Shown here piece after piece: positions 16,755 to 24,022 of a stretch of DNA of 64,000 bases; within the stretch, counting starts at the first letter, position 1; each line of letters starts with the position of its first letter. The notes below the pieces were generated by a model. The model had not been told where the DNA came from. It was given only the letters and a program-made list of their open reading frames with translations, and did not search any database. Origin of the DNA: JASLDZ01 sp964244065 (GTDB lineage: Bacteria; Pseudomonadota; Alphaproteobacteria; Caulobacterales; Caulobacteraceae); NCBI GenBank assembly GCA_964244065.1, contig CAXTHH010000007.1:21811-85810 (forward strand). Direction: 5' to 3'. The position numbers and the translations under genes are program-made.

Positions 16755-16905
16755 TCTCCCCATGCCATGCATGGGGAGGTGGCCCAGAGGGCCGGAGGGG
16801 CCGCGCGGAGCGCGGAAGACGCATCGAAGCGGTGTTCCGTCCGGCTGCGCCGGCCGGCCCCCTCCCCCCTCCGGGGTGCTCCCCCTTCTGCGATGGGGGA
16901 GATGC
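16755..16905. repeat. Palindromic repeat, family R2, copy a
   Basis: About 150 bases between ccmE and ccmF. It has a left hairpin (CTCCCCATGC with GCATGGGGAG), a central GC-rich palindrome containing GTTCCG and GCCGGCCCCCTCCC, and a right hairpin (CTCCCCCTT with ATGGGGGAG). It aligns along its length with 50672-50832, and its left half with 34177-34264. Its boundary supplies the GGAGAGAGAG in front of ccmF. Confidence 0.85.
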
Positions 16906-16918
16906 ACGATGGGAGGCG

Positions 16919-17377
16919 TCACGTCCTGTCCGGCTTCCACTGGCCGGACTTCTCCAGCGCGTCCTTCACCTCCTTGGGCAGGTAGCGCTCGTCGTGCTTG
17001 GCCAGGACCTCGCGCGCCTCGAACACGCCGTCGGCGCGGTAGGCGCCCTGCGCGACGACACCCTGGCCTTCGCGGAAAAGGTCCGGCGGCTCGCCCTTGA
17101 ACATCACCGGGCTGGTGGCGATGCGGTCGGTGACGGCGAAGCGCAGTACGCCGCCGGGGTCGCGCCGGACGGTGCCGGCCTCCACCAGCCCGCCGATCCG
17201 CACAACCTGGCCCGGGGGCACGTGCTTATCGCGCGCTTGGCTGGGGCTGTAGAAGAAGGTGGCCGCGTCGCGCATGGCGTAGGCGCTGAGACCGGCGGCC
17301 GCCGCCACGATCGGCGCGGCGACGCCCACCGCCATCAGGCGGCGGCGCGCGGTGCGGGACTTGGGGAGCCAGGCCAT
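16919..17377 (-). CDS. ccmE: Periplasmic heme chaperone CcmE
   Basis: A 152-residue membrane-anchored chaperone that binds heme covalently before passing it to CcmF. A single N-terminal anchor spans about residues 14-34, followed by an OB-fold with the family strings PGQVVRIGGLVEAGTV and GQGVVAQGAY. The heme-binding His128 and Tyr132 lie in LAKHDERYLP, the HxxxY motif. The start MAWLPKSRTARRR at 17377 gives the normal basic N-terminus; an upstream in-frame ATG would add a proline/glycine-rich leader unlike the family. It lies 58 bases after ccmI. Confidence 0.96.
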   Translation of the reverse strand: MAWLPKSRTARRRLMAVGVAAPIVAAAAGLSAYAMRDAATFFYSPSQARDKHVPPGQVVRIGGLVEAGTVRRDPGGVLRFAVTDRIATSPVMFKGEPPDLFREGQGVVAQGAYRADGVFEAREVLAKHDERYLPKEVKDALEKSGQWKPDRT

Positions 17378-17435
17378 CGGTCCCGGCAAGATAGACCCCG
17401 GCCCTCCCCGCCCCAAGGGCCTGCGCGAAATGGCG

Positions 17436-18578
17436 CTAGCGGGCCGCAGCCTCGATCCGGGCGAGGTCGGCCGGCTTGCGCGCGAAGGCGGTGCGCGCGC
17501 GGGTCAGCGCCTCGGCCTGCGCCTCCCGGTCGCCGAGCACGCCGTAGGCGCGCACCAGCCGCGCCCAGCCCTCCGCATCGTCCGGCTTGGTGGCGAGGCG
17601 CGAGGCCAGGCGGTCCACCATGCCGCGGATGAAGGCCTGCTGCTCGGGCCCGGCGGTCGGCGCCGCCCGGGCCGCGGCCGCCACCTGCGCCAGGGAGGGT
17701 GCGCCGCCCGGTCCCCGCGCCGGCCCGGCGGGCGGGCGCGGCCCCTCGGCGGCGGCGATCTCCGCCTCCAGCTCCGCGCGGCGCGGATCGTCGGCGGCCA
17801 GCTCGGCCAGGAGGCCGCGCCAGGCCGCCACCCCGGCGGCGGCGCGGCCGCGGCTCACCTCCAGGCGGGCGAGCTGGTAGCGGGCGGTGGCGTTGCGCGG
17901 ATCGCGGCGGAGCGCCTCGCGGAACAGGGCCTCCGCCTCGGGCGGGACCTTGCCCTCGCCGCCGGCGATCAGCGCCTCGGCGGCCGCGGCGGGGTAGTCG
18001 GCGTTGGTCGGGGCGAGCCGGGCCGCCTTCGCGAAGGCGGCGGCCGCCTCGCCGGCGTCGCCGGACGCCATCTCCGCCTGGCCCAGGAACGCGTAGAGCT
18101 TGGGGTCGGCGGGCCGCTCGACGGCCAGGTCGCGCATCACGGCGGCGAGCTGGGCGGGATCGAGCGCGGAGGGGTCCTGTGCGCGCCAGCCGGCCACGCG
18201 GGCGCGGTAGGGCTGGTCGCCCAGTCCCGGCCGGCCCACCGCCAGGTACAGCCCGAGCGCCGCGAGGGCGGCCCCCGCCGCTCCCAGGGTGACGAGCAGG
18301 CGCGAGCCGCGGCCGCCCGGCCGCTCGGGCGAGTCCTTCCGGTCGGCGGCGGCCAGGAGGCGGCGTCCGGCCTCGGCGCGGGCCGCCTGCAGCTCCTCGT
18401 CGCCCAGGAGGCCGGAGGCGTGCAGGCCGTCCAGCTCGTCCAGCTGCCGCCGGTGCACGGCGAGCGCCGGATCGGGCGCGGGAGTCTGCGCCCGCCGGGC
18501 CGCGGCCGCACCCCGGCCGGCGGCGAACAGCGCCGCCGCCACGGCCAGCGCCGCCGCCGCGATCCAGAACAGGAGCAT
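17436..18578 (-). CDS. ccmI: Cytochrome c biogenesis protein CcmI
   Basis: A 380-residue apocytochrome c chaperone. The N-terminal membrane helix (residues 1-20) is followed by the family-typical VHRRQLDELDGLHASGLLGDEE segment and a second membrane helix near residue 95. The rest is a TPR-rich periplasmic domain (DLAVERPADPKLYAFLGQAEMASGDAGEAAAAFAKAARLAPTNADYPAAAAEALI and similar repeats). In the family this part grips the C-terminal helix of apocytochrome c. It is the first gene of the leftward run ccmI-ccmE-ccmF-ccmH. Confidence 0.92.
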   Translation of the reverse strand: MLLFWIAAAALAVAAALFAAGRGAAAARRAQTPAPDPALAVHRRQLDELDGLHASGLLGDEELQAARAEAGRRLLAAADRKDSPERPGGRGSRLLVTLGAAGAALAALGLYLAVGRPGLGDQPYRARVAGWRAQDPSALDPAQLAAVMRDLAVERPADPKLYAFLGQAEMASGDAGEAAAAFAKAARLAPTNADYPAAAAEALIAGGEGKVPPEAEALFREALRRDPRNATARYQLARLEVSRGRAAAGVAAWRGLLAELAADDPRRAELEAEIAAAEGPRPPAGPARGPGGAPSLAQVAAAARAAPTAGPEQQAFIRGMVDRLASRLATKPDDAEGWARLVRAYGVLGDREAQAEALTRARTAFARKPADLARIEAAAR

Positions 18579-18617
18579 GCCCGACCGTTTAGCCGCCCCG
18601 GGCGGCGCTGCGAAGCG

Positions 18618-19967
18618 TCAGGCCGCGGCGGCCCGGCGGCGGACGAGGGCGGCGGCCTTGGGCTCGCGCAGCAGCCCGAGGCCGTCGGCGGCGGCGTCCA
18701 GCCGGGCGCGGAGGTCGGCGGCGGCCTGAGGCGCGGGGCTCGCGTGCAGCAGCTCCAGGAGGTCCTCGGCGTACTGGTCCAGCCGGGCGTCCAGCTCCTC
18801 CACCGCCTTGGCGCGCGCCGCGCCGAACCCCCCGGCCCCCGCCGAGCGGCGGGCCGCGCTGACGAAGGCCAGCAGCCCCAGCGCGCGCTGGACGGCCTGC
18901 GCGTCGAACGGCGACTCCAGCCGCGGGGCGCCCCGGACGCGGCCTCCCAGCTTCGGCCGGCCGACCGGCAGGGCGCGATCGACCCAAATGTGCGCGTCCT
19001 TGAGCCGCTGCTCGCCCACCCGCGCCAGCTCCCGCTTGGCGGCGGCCACGCGGCGGCCCCAGGGCCCGTCGCGGCTGAGCGTGAGGCACTGCTCCAGCTC
19101 CACCATCTCCAGGGCGCAGGTCAGCGCCTCCTCGGCCGCCGCCTCCCCGCCGGCCACGCCCCCGGCCCCGTCGAACGCCGCCAGCCGCGCGAGCCGCGCA
19201 TCCACATCGTCCAGCACGGCCAGGCCGAAGCCCCGCAGCTCGGAGCCGGCCAGGAAGGACTCCGCCGGCCGCTCCATCACCGCCGAGACCAGGCGAAGCG
19301 CCTGCCAGGGGTGGTCCAGCTGCGCCGCCAGCGCCGCCATCAGCAGCGCGCCCCCGCCCGGCGCGGCGCTCTCGGCGTCGCGGTAGGCCAGGCGCAGCGC
19401 CGGGGTGTGCCCGCCGGAGACGGAGCGCGACAGGGCCCGGGCCCGCGCCGACACGCCGCGGATGGTCGGCGCCAGGCGCAGCAGGCGGTCGAGCTGCGCG
19501 GCGCCCTCCCCGCCCGCGGCCTCCAGCCGGGCGCGCAGGGGCTCCCAGTCGACGTGCTCGGCCAGGCGCTCGGCGGCGAGCGCGGTCAGGGCGTCGGCGG
19601 TGGTCGCCGCGCGGTCGGGTGCGTCCGTGTCGCGGACGGCGGCCACCGCGGCGTCCACGGCGGGGGCGTCGGTGCGGCGCAGCAGGCGCCAGAGGTCCGA
19701 GGTGGGATCGAAGGGCGGGCGCGCGCCGGCGGCCATGTCCACGCCCTCGCCGGCGCGGCGGCCGAGGGCGCGCACGGGCGCCAGGATCTGGTCGCGCGCG
19801 GTGCGGTCCGCCCGCTCGGCGCGCGCCTGGAAGGCCACGGTCGAGGCCGTCGGGCTGCTCCCGGCCTCCACGGCCAGGGCGGCGTCGAGCGTCTGCAGCG
19901 CGCCGTCCGGGACGGAGGCGAACAGCTGCTGCAGCGCCGCGATGCGGGACGGATCCAGCCGCGGCAC
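18618..19967 (-). CDS. Large helical protein of unknown function
   Basis: A 449-residue, Ala/Arg/Leu-rich and almost wholly helical protein, with no signal peptide, membrane segment or motif that I recognise. It starts with GTG at 19967. No other ATG, GTG or TTG lies in frame after the preceding TAA at about 20028-20030, which also ends the kinase gene upstream. It lies 60 bases after that kinase and 39 bases before ccmI, all leftward, so it is probably read through from the PepSY/regulator/kinase operon. The length, lack of disorder and clear codon bias toward GC at third positions indicate a real gene. Confidence 0.75.
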   Translation of the reverse strand: MPRLDPSRIAALQQLFASVPDGALQTLDAALAVEAGSSPTASTVAFQARAERADRTARDQILAPVRALGRRAGEGVDMAAGARPPFDPTSDLWRLLRRTDAPAVDAAVAAVRDTDAPDRAATTADALTALAAERLAEHVDWEPLRARLEAAGGEGAAQLDRLLRLAPTIRGVSARARALSRSVSGGHTPALRLAYRDAESAAPGGGALLMAALAAQLDHPWQALRLVSAVMERPAESFLAGSELRGFGLAVLDDVDARLARLAAFDGAGGVAGGEAAAEEALTCALEMVELEQCLTLSRDGPWGRRVAAAKRELARVGEQRLKDAHIWVDRALPVGRPKLGGRVRGAPRLESPFDAQAVQRALGLLAFVSAARRSAGAGGFGAARAKAVEELDARLDQYAEDLLELLHASPAPQAAADLRARLDAAADGLGLLREPKAAALVRRRAAAA

Positions 19968-20027
19968 GGCGTCGATCTCCGGGAAGCGTGGGCGCGCACC
20001 CTGGCCCGCGCACGGTTGACCGGCCGT

Positions 20028-21425
20028 TTACGCCGCCTTGGGCAGCGTCAGCTCCACGCGCAGGCCGCCCATCTCCGCCCGGTCGAGCCGCAGCGCGCCC
20101 CCGTAGGCGCGGGCCAGCTCGTCGGCGATGGAGAGGCCCAGGCCCGAGCCCGGGGCCGACTCGTCCAGCCGCTGGCCGCGCTTCAGCGCCGCCTCGCGCT
20201 CGGCGGGGTCGAGGCCCGGGCCGTCGTCCTCGATCACCAGCCGCCAGGCGCCGGGGCCGAGGTCGTGGGCGCGGGCGCACACCTCGGTGCGGCCGTACTT
20301 GCAGGCGTTCTCCAGGAGGTTGCCGGCCATCTCCAGCAGGTCCTGGCGCTCGCCCAGGAAGGCCAGGTCGGCGGGGGCGTCCACGTCGATGTCCACGCCG
20401 CGGCGGCCGTAGATGCGATCCAGGGTGCGGGCGAGCTCCTCCAGCAGCGCGGCGACAGGGGTCCGCTCGCCGGCCCCGGGCGCCCGGGCGCTGGCCCGGG
20501 CGCGGCGCAGGTGGTGCTCCACCTGGGCGCGCATGAGCTCCGCCTGCCGGCCCACCACCTCGGCCAGCGGGCCTGGGCGGGCCTCCGCCTCGGCGAGCAT
20601 CACACTGATGGGCGTCTTCAGCGCGTGGGCCAGGTTGCCGACGTGCGTGCGCTGGCGCTCCACGACCTCCTGGTTGTGGTCCAAGAGCGCGTTGAGCTCG
20701 TTCGCCAGCGGCGCGAGTTCGGAGGGGTAGGAGCCCGTCAGCCGCTCGGCCCCGCCCTGGCGCACGGCGGCCACGTCGCGGCCCATGGTGAAGACGGGGC
20801 GCAGGCCCACGCGCACCTGCAGGATGACCGCGGAGACCAGGCCTCCTCCCAGGAGCACGAGCGCCGCCGCCGTGGTGGCCGCGAACTGGCGCAGGTCGGC
20901 GTCGATGGCCCCGCGATCGAGCGCGGTCATGATCACCACCGGCTCCGCCCGGCCGGTCAGGGTGCGCCGCATGGCCCCGATCCGCAGGTGCTGCCCCGCC
21001 GGGCCCGTCCCGTCGAAGAAGGAGCGGGCGCCGCCCGTCTGGGCCAGCGCCTGCAGCACGCGGGGAGGCGCCTGCAGATCCTCCGAATCCCACAGCGAGC
21101 GCGAGCGCGCGTCGGGCAGGGCGTGGATGCGGCCGCCCGCGATCCGCCCGATCTGCCAGTACTTGCCGGAGTAGGGCCGCGTCGCCCGCGCGTCGGTGAT
21201 GACGGGCGCGAACACAGACCCGCCCGGGCCGACGCTAAGCCCCGCGTAGAGGTCGTCCGCGTCGGTGGAGAGCGCCCGGTCGTAGCGGCCCAGCGCGCTG
21301 CGCTCGAACAGGGAGGTGAGGGCCAGGCCGGTGATCAGCAGCGCCAGCAGGCACCACCCGGCCGCCAGCCACACCAGGCGCCCGACCAGGGAGCGACGGG
21401 GGTCCGGCGGCGCGGCCAGGCGCAC
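20028..21425 (-). CDS. Membrane sensor histidine kinase, PhoQ/FeuQ-like
   Basis: A 465-residue kinase when started at GTG 21425. Membrane helix 1 lies at about residues 13-38 and helix 2 near 190-210, with a periplasmic domain between. The H-box is THVGNLAHALKTPISVML, the N-box NLLENACKYG, and the G-boxes EDDGPGLDP and GSGLGLSIADELA. No ATG suits the start: coding similarity to kinases begins near 21425 and the frame runs through the regulator gene upstream, so GTG 21425 (or a CTG slightly upstream) is a best estimate. It pairs with the regulator at 21449-22141, and with the PepSY gene resembles the FeuPQ/PhoPQ-type arrangement that senses envelope or cation signals. Confidence 0.88.
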   Translation of the reverse strand: MRLAAPPDPRRSLVGRLVWLAAGWCLLALLITGLALTSLFERSALGRYDRALSTDADDLYAGLSVGPGGSVFAPVITDARATRPYSGKYWQIGRIAGGRIHALPDARSRSLWDSEDLQAPPRVLQALAQTGGARSFFDGTGPAGQHLRIGAMRRTLTGRAEPVVIMTALDRGAIDADLRQFAATTAAALVLLGGGLVSAVILQVRVGLRPVFTMGRDVAAVRQGGAERLTGSYPSELAPLANELNALLDHNQEVVERQRTHVGNLAHALKTPISVMLAEAEARPGPLAEVVGRQAELMRAQVEHHLRRARASARAPGAGERTPVAALLEELARTLDRIYGRRGVDIDVDAPADLAFLGERQDLLEMAGNLLENACKYGRTEVCARAHDLGPGAWRLVIEDDGPGLDPAEREAALKRGQRLDESAPGSGLGLSIADELARAYGGALRLDRAEMGGLRVELTLPKAA

Positions 21426-21448
21426 GCGCAGCCCGGTGGACTCCAGCT

Positions 21449-22141
21449 TCAGGCGGGAGCCCCCGTGGTCGCCCCGGCCGGGGCGCAGGGCGAGAGGCGG
21501 TAGCCGAGGCCGCGCAGCGTCTCGATCCGGTCGGCGCCGATCTTCTTGCGAAGGCGGCCGACGAACACCTCGATGGTGTTGCTGTCGCGGTCGAAGTCTT
21601 GGTCGTACAGGTGCTCGACCAGCTCGGTGCGGCTGATCACCCGGCCCTGATGCAGCATCATGTAGTGCAGCAGCCGGTACTCCAGGGAGGTGAGGCGCAG
21701 CGGCTCGCCGTCCACGCTGGCGCGCGCCGCCCGGGGATCGAGGCGCAGGTCGCCGCAGGTCAGGGCGGGCGAGCTGTGGCCCGCCGCCCGGCGCACCAGC
21801 GCGCGCAGGCGCGCCAGAAGCTCCTCGGTGTGGAACGGCTTGGTCAGGTAGTCGTCGGCCCCGGCGTCGAAGCCGGCCACCTTCTCGCTCCACGCGCCGC
21901 GGGCGGTGAGGATCAGCACCGGGTGGGCGCGGCCGGCGCGGCGCCAGCGCTCCAGCACCGACACCCCGTCCACCTTGGGCAGGCCGAGGTCGAGCACCAC
22001 CGCGTCGTAGCTCTCCGTCTCGCCCAGGAACTGCGCCTCCTCGCCGTCGGGCGCGTGGTCCACGGCGTAGCCGGCGTCGGCGAGCGCGCCCTTGAGCTGG
22101 CGCGACAGGTCGGGATCGTCCTCGGCGAGCAGGATGCGCAC
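21449..22141 (-). CDS. OmpR-family response regulator, PhoP/FeuP-like
   Basis: A 230-residue regulator. The receiver domain has AEDD, phospho-Asp in VLDLGLPKVDG and Lys in YLTKPFH. The winged helix includes TSLEYRLLHYMMLHQGRVISR and DSNTIEVFVGRLRKKIG-type signatures and ends GLGYRL. It starts with GTG one base after the PepSY stop codon; an AGGAGGG ribosome-binding site overlaps the end of the PepSY gene. It is the partner of the kinase immediately downstream. Confidence 0.94.
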   Translation of the reverse strand: MRILLAEDDPDLSRQLKGALADAGYAVDHAPDGEEAQFLGETESYDAVVLDLGLPKVDGVSVLERWRRAGRAHPVLILTARGAWSEKVAGFDAGADDYLTKPFHTEELLARLRALVRRAAGHSSPALTCGDLRLDPRAARASVDGEPLRLTSLEYRLLHYMMLHQGRVISRTELVEHLYDQDFDRDSNTIEVFVGRLRKKIGADRIETLRGLGYRLSPCAPAGATTGAPA

Positions 22142-22142
22142 G

Positions 22143-22463
22143 TCAGCGGCCCTCCTGGCGCAGAACCGCGCCGGTCGCCGCGTCCACGATCACGTCCAGC
22201 CGGCGGCCGTCGGCGGCCGCCCAGCGCACGCGGTACACGGGCCGGCCGTTGTCGCCGCTCTCCAGCCCCGCGTCCAGCAGACGCCCGGGCGTGCGCGCCT
22301 GCACGGCGGCGGCCGCCTGGCCGAGCGGGATCACCTTGCCCGCCCGCACCCCGGCCCGCACCTCGTCCTGCTGCGCGCGCCAGTCGGCGCCCAGCGAGTC
22401 GCCCCGCGGTTGCGGCGGCTGCGGCTGGAGAAGCAGAGCAAGGCTGGCGAGGATCGCGAGCAT
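22143..22463 (-). CDS. Secreted PepSY domain protein
   Basis: A 106-residue exported protein with a short N-terminal signal (LAILASLALLL). The mature part carries one PepSY domain: VIPLGQAAAAVQARTPGRLLDAGLE, then PVYRVRWAAADGRRLDVIVDAATGAVL, matching the family's helix-strand-strand pattern with the closing VD-TG. PepSY proteins often sit first in PhoPQ/FeuPQ-like operons and are thought to modulate the sensor or periplasmic proteases. Here it leads the operon PepSY-regulator-kinase. Confidence 0.9.
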   Translation of the reverse strand: MLAILASLALLLQPQPPQPRGDSLGADWRAQQDEVRAGVRAGKVIPLGQAAAAVQARTPGRLLDAGLESGDNGRPVYRVRWAAADGRRLDVIVDAATGAVLRQEGR

Positions 22464-22527
22464 GGTCAGGCGTATGGCCCCGGTCGGCTGAACCCGCCCT
22501 GAACGGAGGCGGGCGACGGTCGTTGCC

Positions 22528-22722
22528 TCAGAAGGCTTTGCCCAGTCCGGCGTCCTTCAGCACCTTGTTGGCCGTGTGCCGGGACTCGATCACCACGGGC
22601 ACGGTGAAGGGGGTAGGCGCGATAGGGCTGCGCCAGATGTCGTGGTCGCCTCGGCCATGCCTCACGAAGCTGCAGCCAGCGGCCTCCAGCCGGTCGCGCA
22701 CCAGCCGGCCGTAGCCTCTCAC
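22528..22722 (-). CDS. HicA-like mRNA interferase toxin
   Basis: A 64-residue HicA-family protein. The double-stranded-RNA-binding-like fold is recognisable: GYGRLVRDRLEAAGCSFVRHGRGDHDIWRSP with the catalytic-type His in GDHDIW, then the VIESRHTANKVLKDAGL C-terminus. HicA toxins bind and cut mRNA. It starts with GTG overlapping the stop of the upstream DUF1902 gene by four bases (GTGA), typical of a coupled toxin-antitoxin pair with the antitoxin first. Confidence 0.85.
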   Translation of the reverse strand: MRGYGRLVRDRLEAAGCSFVRHGRGDHDIWRSPIAPTPFTVPVVIESRHTANKVLKDAGLGKAF

Positions 22723-22958
22723 GCGGCGAGCGCGCGCCCCCGCACACGGCTGCTGGCGTGCGCGATGATCTCGATCGGAATGTCGAAGTCCCGTTCCGCC
22801 GTGGCTTCCAGGAGGTCGAGGATGGCGCCGGGCAGCGCGGCCCGCAGGTCGTCCAGCGAGGCGGCCTCCAGGTTCAGGCCGGGAACATCGCTAGCCTCGA
22901 CGAACCAGACCTGCGCCTCGGAGTCGAAGGCGAGCTTGACGACGAGTGTCCCGGTCAT
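22719..22958 (-). CDS. DUF1902 protein, putative HicB-type antitoxin
   Basis: A 79-residue protein with the DUF1902 pattern: VKLAFDSEAQVWFVEASDVPGLNLEA, then a helix LDDLRAALPGAILDLLEA and an IPIEIIAH strand. The fold is the partial RNase H-like fold shared with HicB antitoxins. It immediately precedes and overlaps the HicA-like gene, so it most likely neutralises it. No DNA-binding domain is attached, so autoregulation, if any, must work differently from classical HicB. Confidence 0.85.
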   Translation of the reverse strand: MTGTLVVKLAFDSEAQVWFVEASDVPGLNLEAASLDDLRAALPGAILDLLEATAERDFDIPIEIIAHASSRVRGRALAA

Positions 22959-23016
22959 GCGGCCCATCTGATTCGCGGTGGAGCCCGAGTCAACCGCGGC
23001 CACGGTTGCGGGCCGG

Positions 23017-23943
23017 CTAACGACGGCGGGGGACGTAGGGGCGGGTGGTCCGCATAGCCTCGGCGAAGGTCTCCAGCTCGCCATCGCCCTCCGGCAGCGC
23101 GACGGCGAGCTTGGCCAGGAGGTCGCCGCGGCGGCCCGTCTTGCCGTCCACCGCGCCGCGGCCGCGCAGGCGCAGCACGGCGCCGGAGGTGGAGCCCCTG
23201 GGCACGGTGAGGGTGACCCCGCCCTCGGGCGTGGGGGCCTGCACCTTGGCGCCGAGCACCGCGTCGTAGAGCGTCACCGGCAGGTCCATGTGCAGGTCGG
23301 CGCCGTCCTGGCGGTAGAGCGGGCTCAGGCGCACGCCGAGCTCGATCAGGGCGTCGCCCGGGCCGGCGCGCCCCGCCTGGCCTTGGCCGCGCAGGCGCAG
23401 CACCTGGCCGTCGTAGGCGCCCTTGGGGATGTTCACGTCCAGCTGGCGGCCGTCGGGGAAGGCCACCCGCTTGGCCCCGCCGCGGATCGCCTCCTCCAGG
23501 TCGATCTCCAGGCGCGAGCGCACGTCCGCGCCCTTGCCGCCGCCGCCGAAGCCGGGGCGCGGGCCGGGGCCGCCGCGGGTGAAGATGTCGCCGATGATGT
23601 CCTCGAGGTCGGCGCCCTCGAACCGCGCGCCGAAGCCGCCGGCCGGACCGCCGGCGCCGCCGAAGCCGCGCCCGCCGAAGCCGCCCGCCGCTCCGGGGTT
23701 GAAGCCGCGCATGGTCTCGCGCCCGTCCGCGTCGAGCTCGCCGCGGTCGAACTTGGCCTTCTTCTCCGGGTCGCCCAGGAGGTCGAAGGCGCCGCTCACG
23801 CGCTTGAAGCGCTCCTCGGCGGCCGCGTCCCCGGGGTTGCGGTCGGGGTGAAGCTGCTTGGCCAGCTTGCGGAAGCTCTTGCGGATCGTGTCGGCGTCCG
23901 CCGAGCGGGGAACGCCGAGCTCCTGGTAGGGATCGTTCGCCAC
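23017..23943 (-). CDS. DnaJ C-terminal domain protein (CbpA-like co-chaperone)
   Basis: A 308-residue class-B J-protein. The J domain (residues 1-66) carries the HPD motif in QLHPDRNPGD and stimulates DnaK. A Gly/Phe/Ala-rich linker (about 80-140) is followed by two beta-barrel substrate-binding domains (GQVLRLRGQGQAG, DLHMDLPVTLYDAVLGAKVQAPT, GAVLRLRGRG). The cysteine zinc finger of DnaJ is absent, as in CbpA. It is encoded between the GTA tail gene and the HicA/DUF1902 module, and nothing ties it to either. Confidence 0.92.
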   Translation of the reverse strand: MANDPYQELGVPRSADADTIRKSFRKLAKQLHPDRNPGDAAAEERFKRVSGAFDLLGDPEKKAKFDRGELDADGRETMRGFNPGAAGGFGGRGFGGAGGPAGGFGARFEGADLEDIIGDIFTRGGPGPRPGFGGGGKGADVRSRLEIDLEEAIRGGAKRVAFPDGRQLDVNIPKGAYDGQVLRLRGQGQAGRAGPGDALIELGVRLSPLYRQDGADLHMDLPVTLYDAVLGAKVQAPTPEGGVTLTVPRGSTSGAVLRLRGRGAVDGKTGRRGDLLAKLAVALPEGDGELETFAEAMRTTRPYVPRRR

Positions 23944-24022
23944 GGGCGTGAGGACGTGTCCGGCTGGAGGTGAGGCGCCTCACTTAGGCGAACGGCCCCG
24001 CCGCGCAAGACGGACTGTGGCG

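Noticed and set aside
16742..16768. Upstream start of ccmF inside repeat R2a
   Set aside because: The ATG lies in the repeat and adds residues before the normal hydrophobic N-terminus.
17352..21503. Very long plus-strand open frame of more than 1300 codons
   Set aside because: It runs antisense to ccmE, ccmI, the unknown gene and a histidine kinase, all with clear family signatures. Its product is Gly/Arg/Gln/His-rich without domains, the usual antisense artefact of GC-rich DNA.
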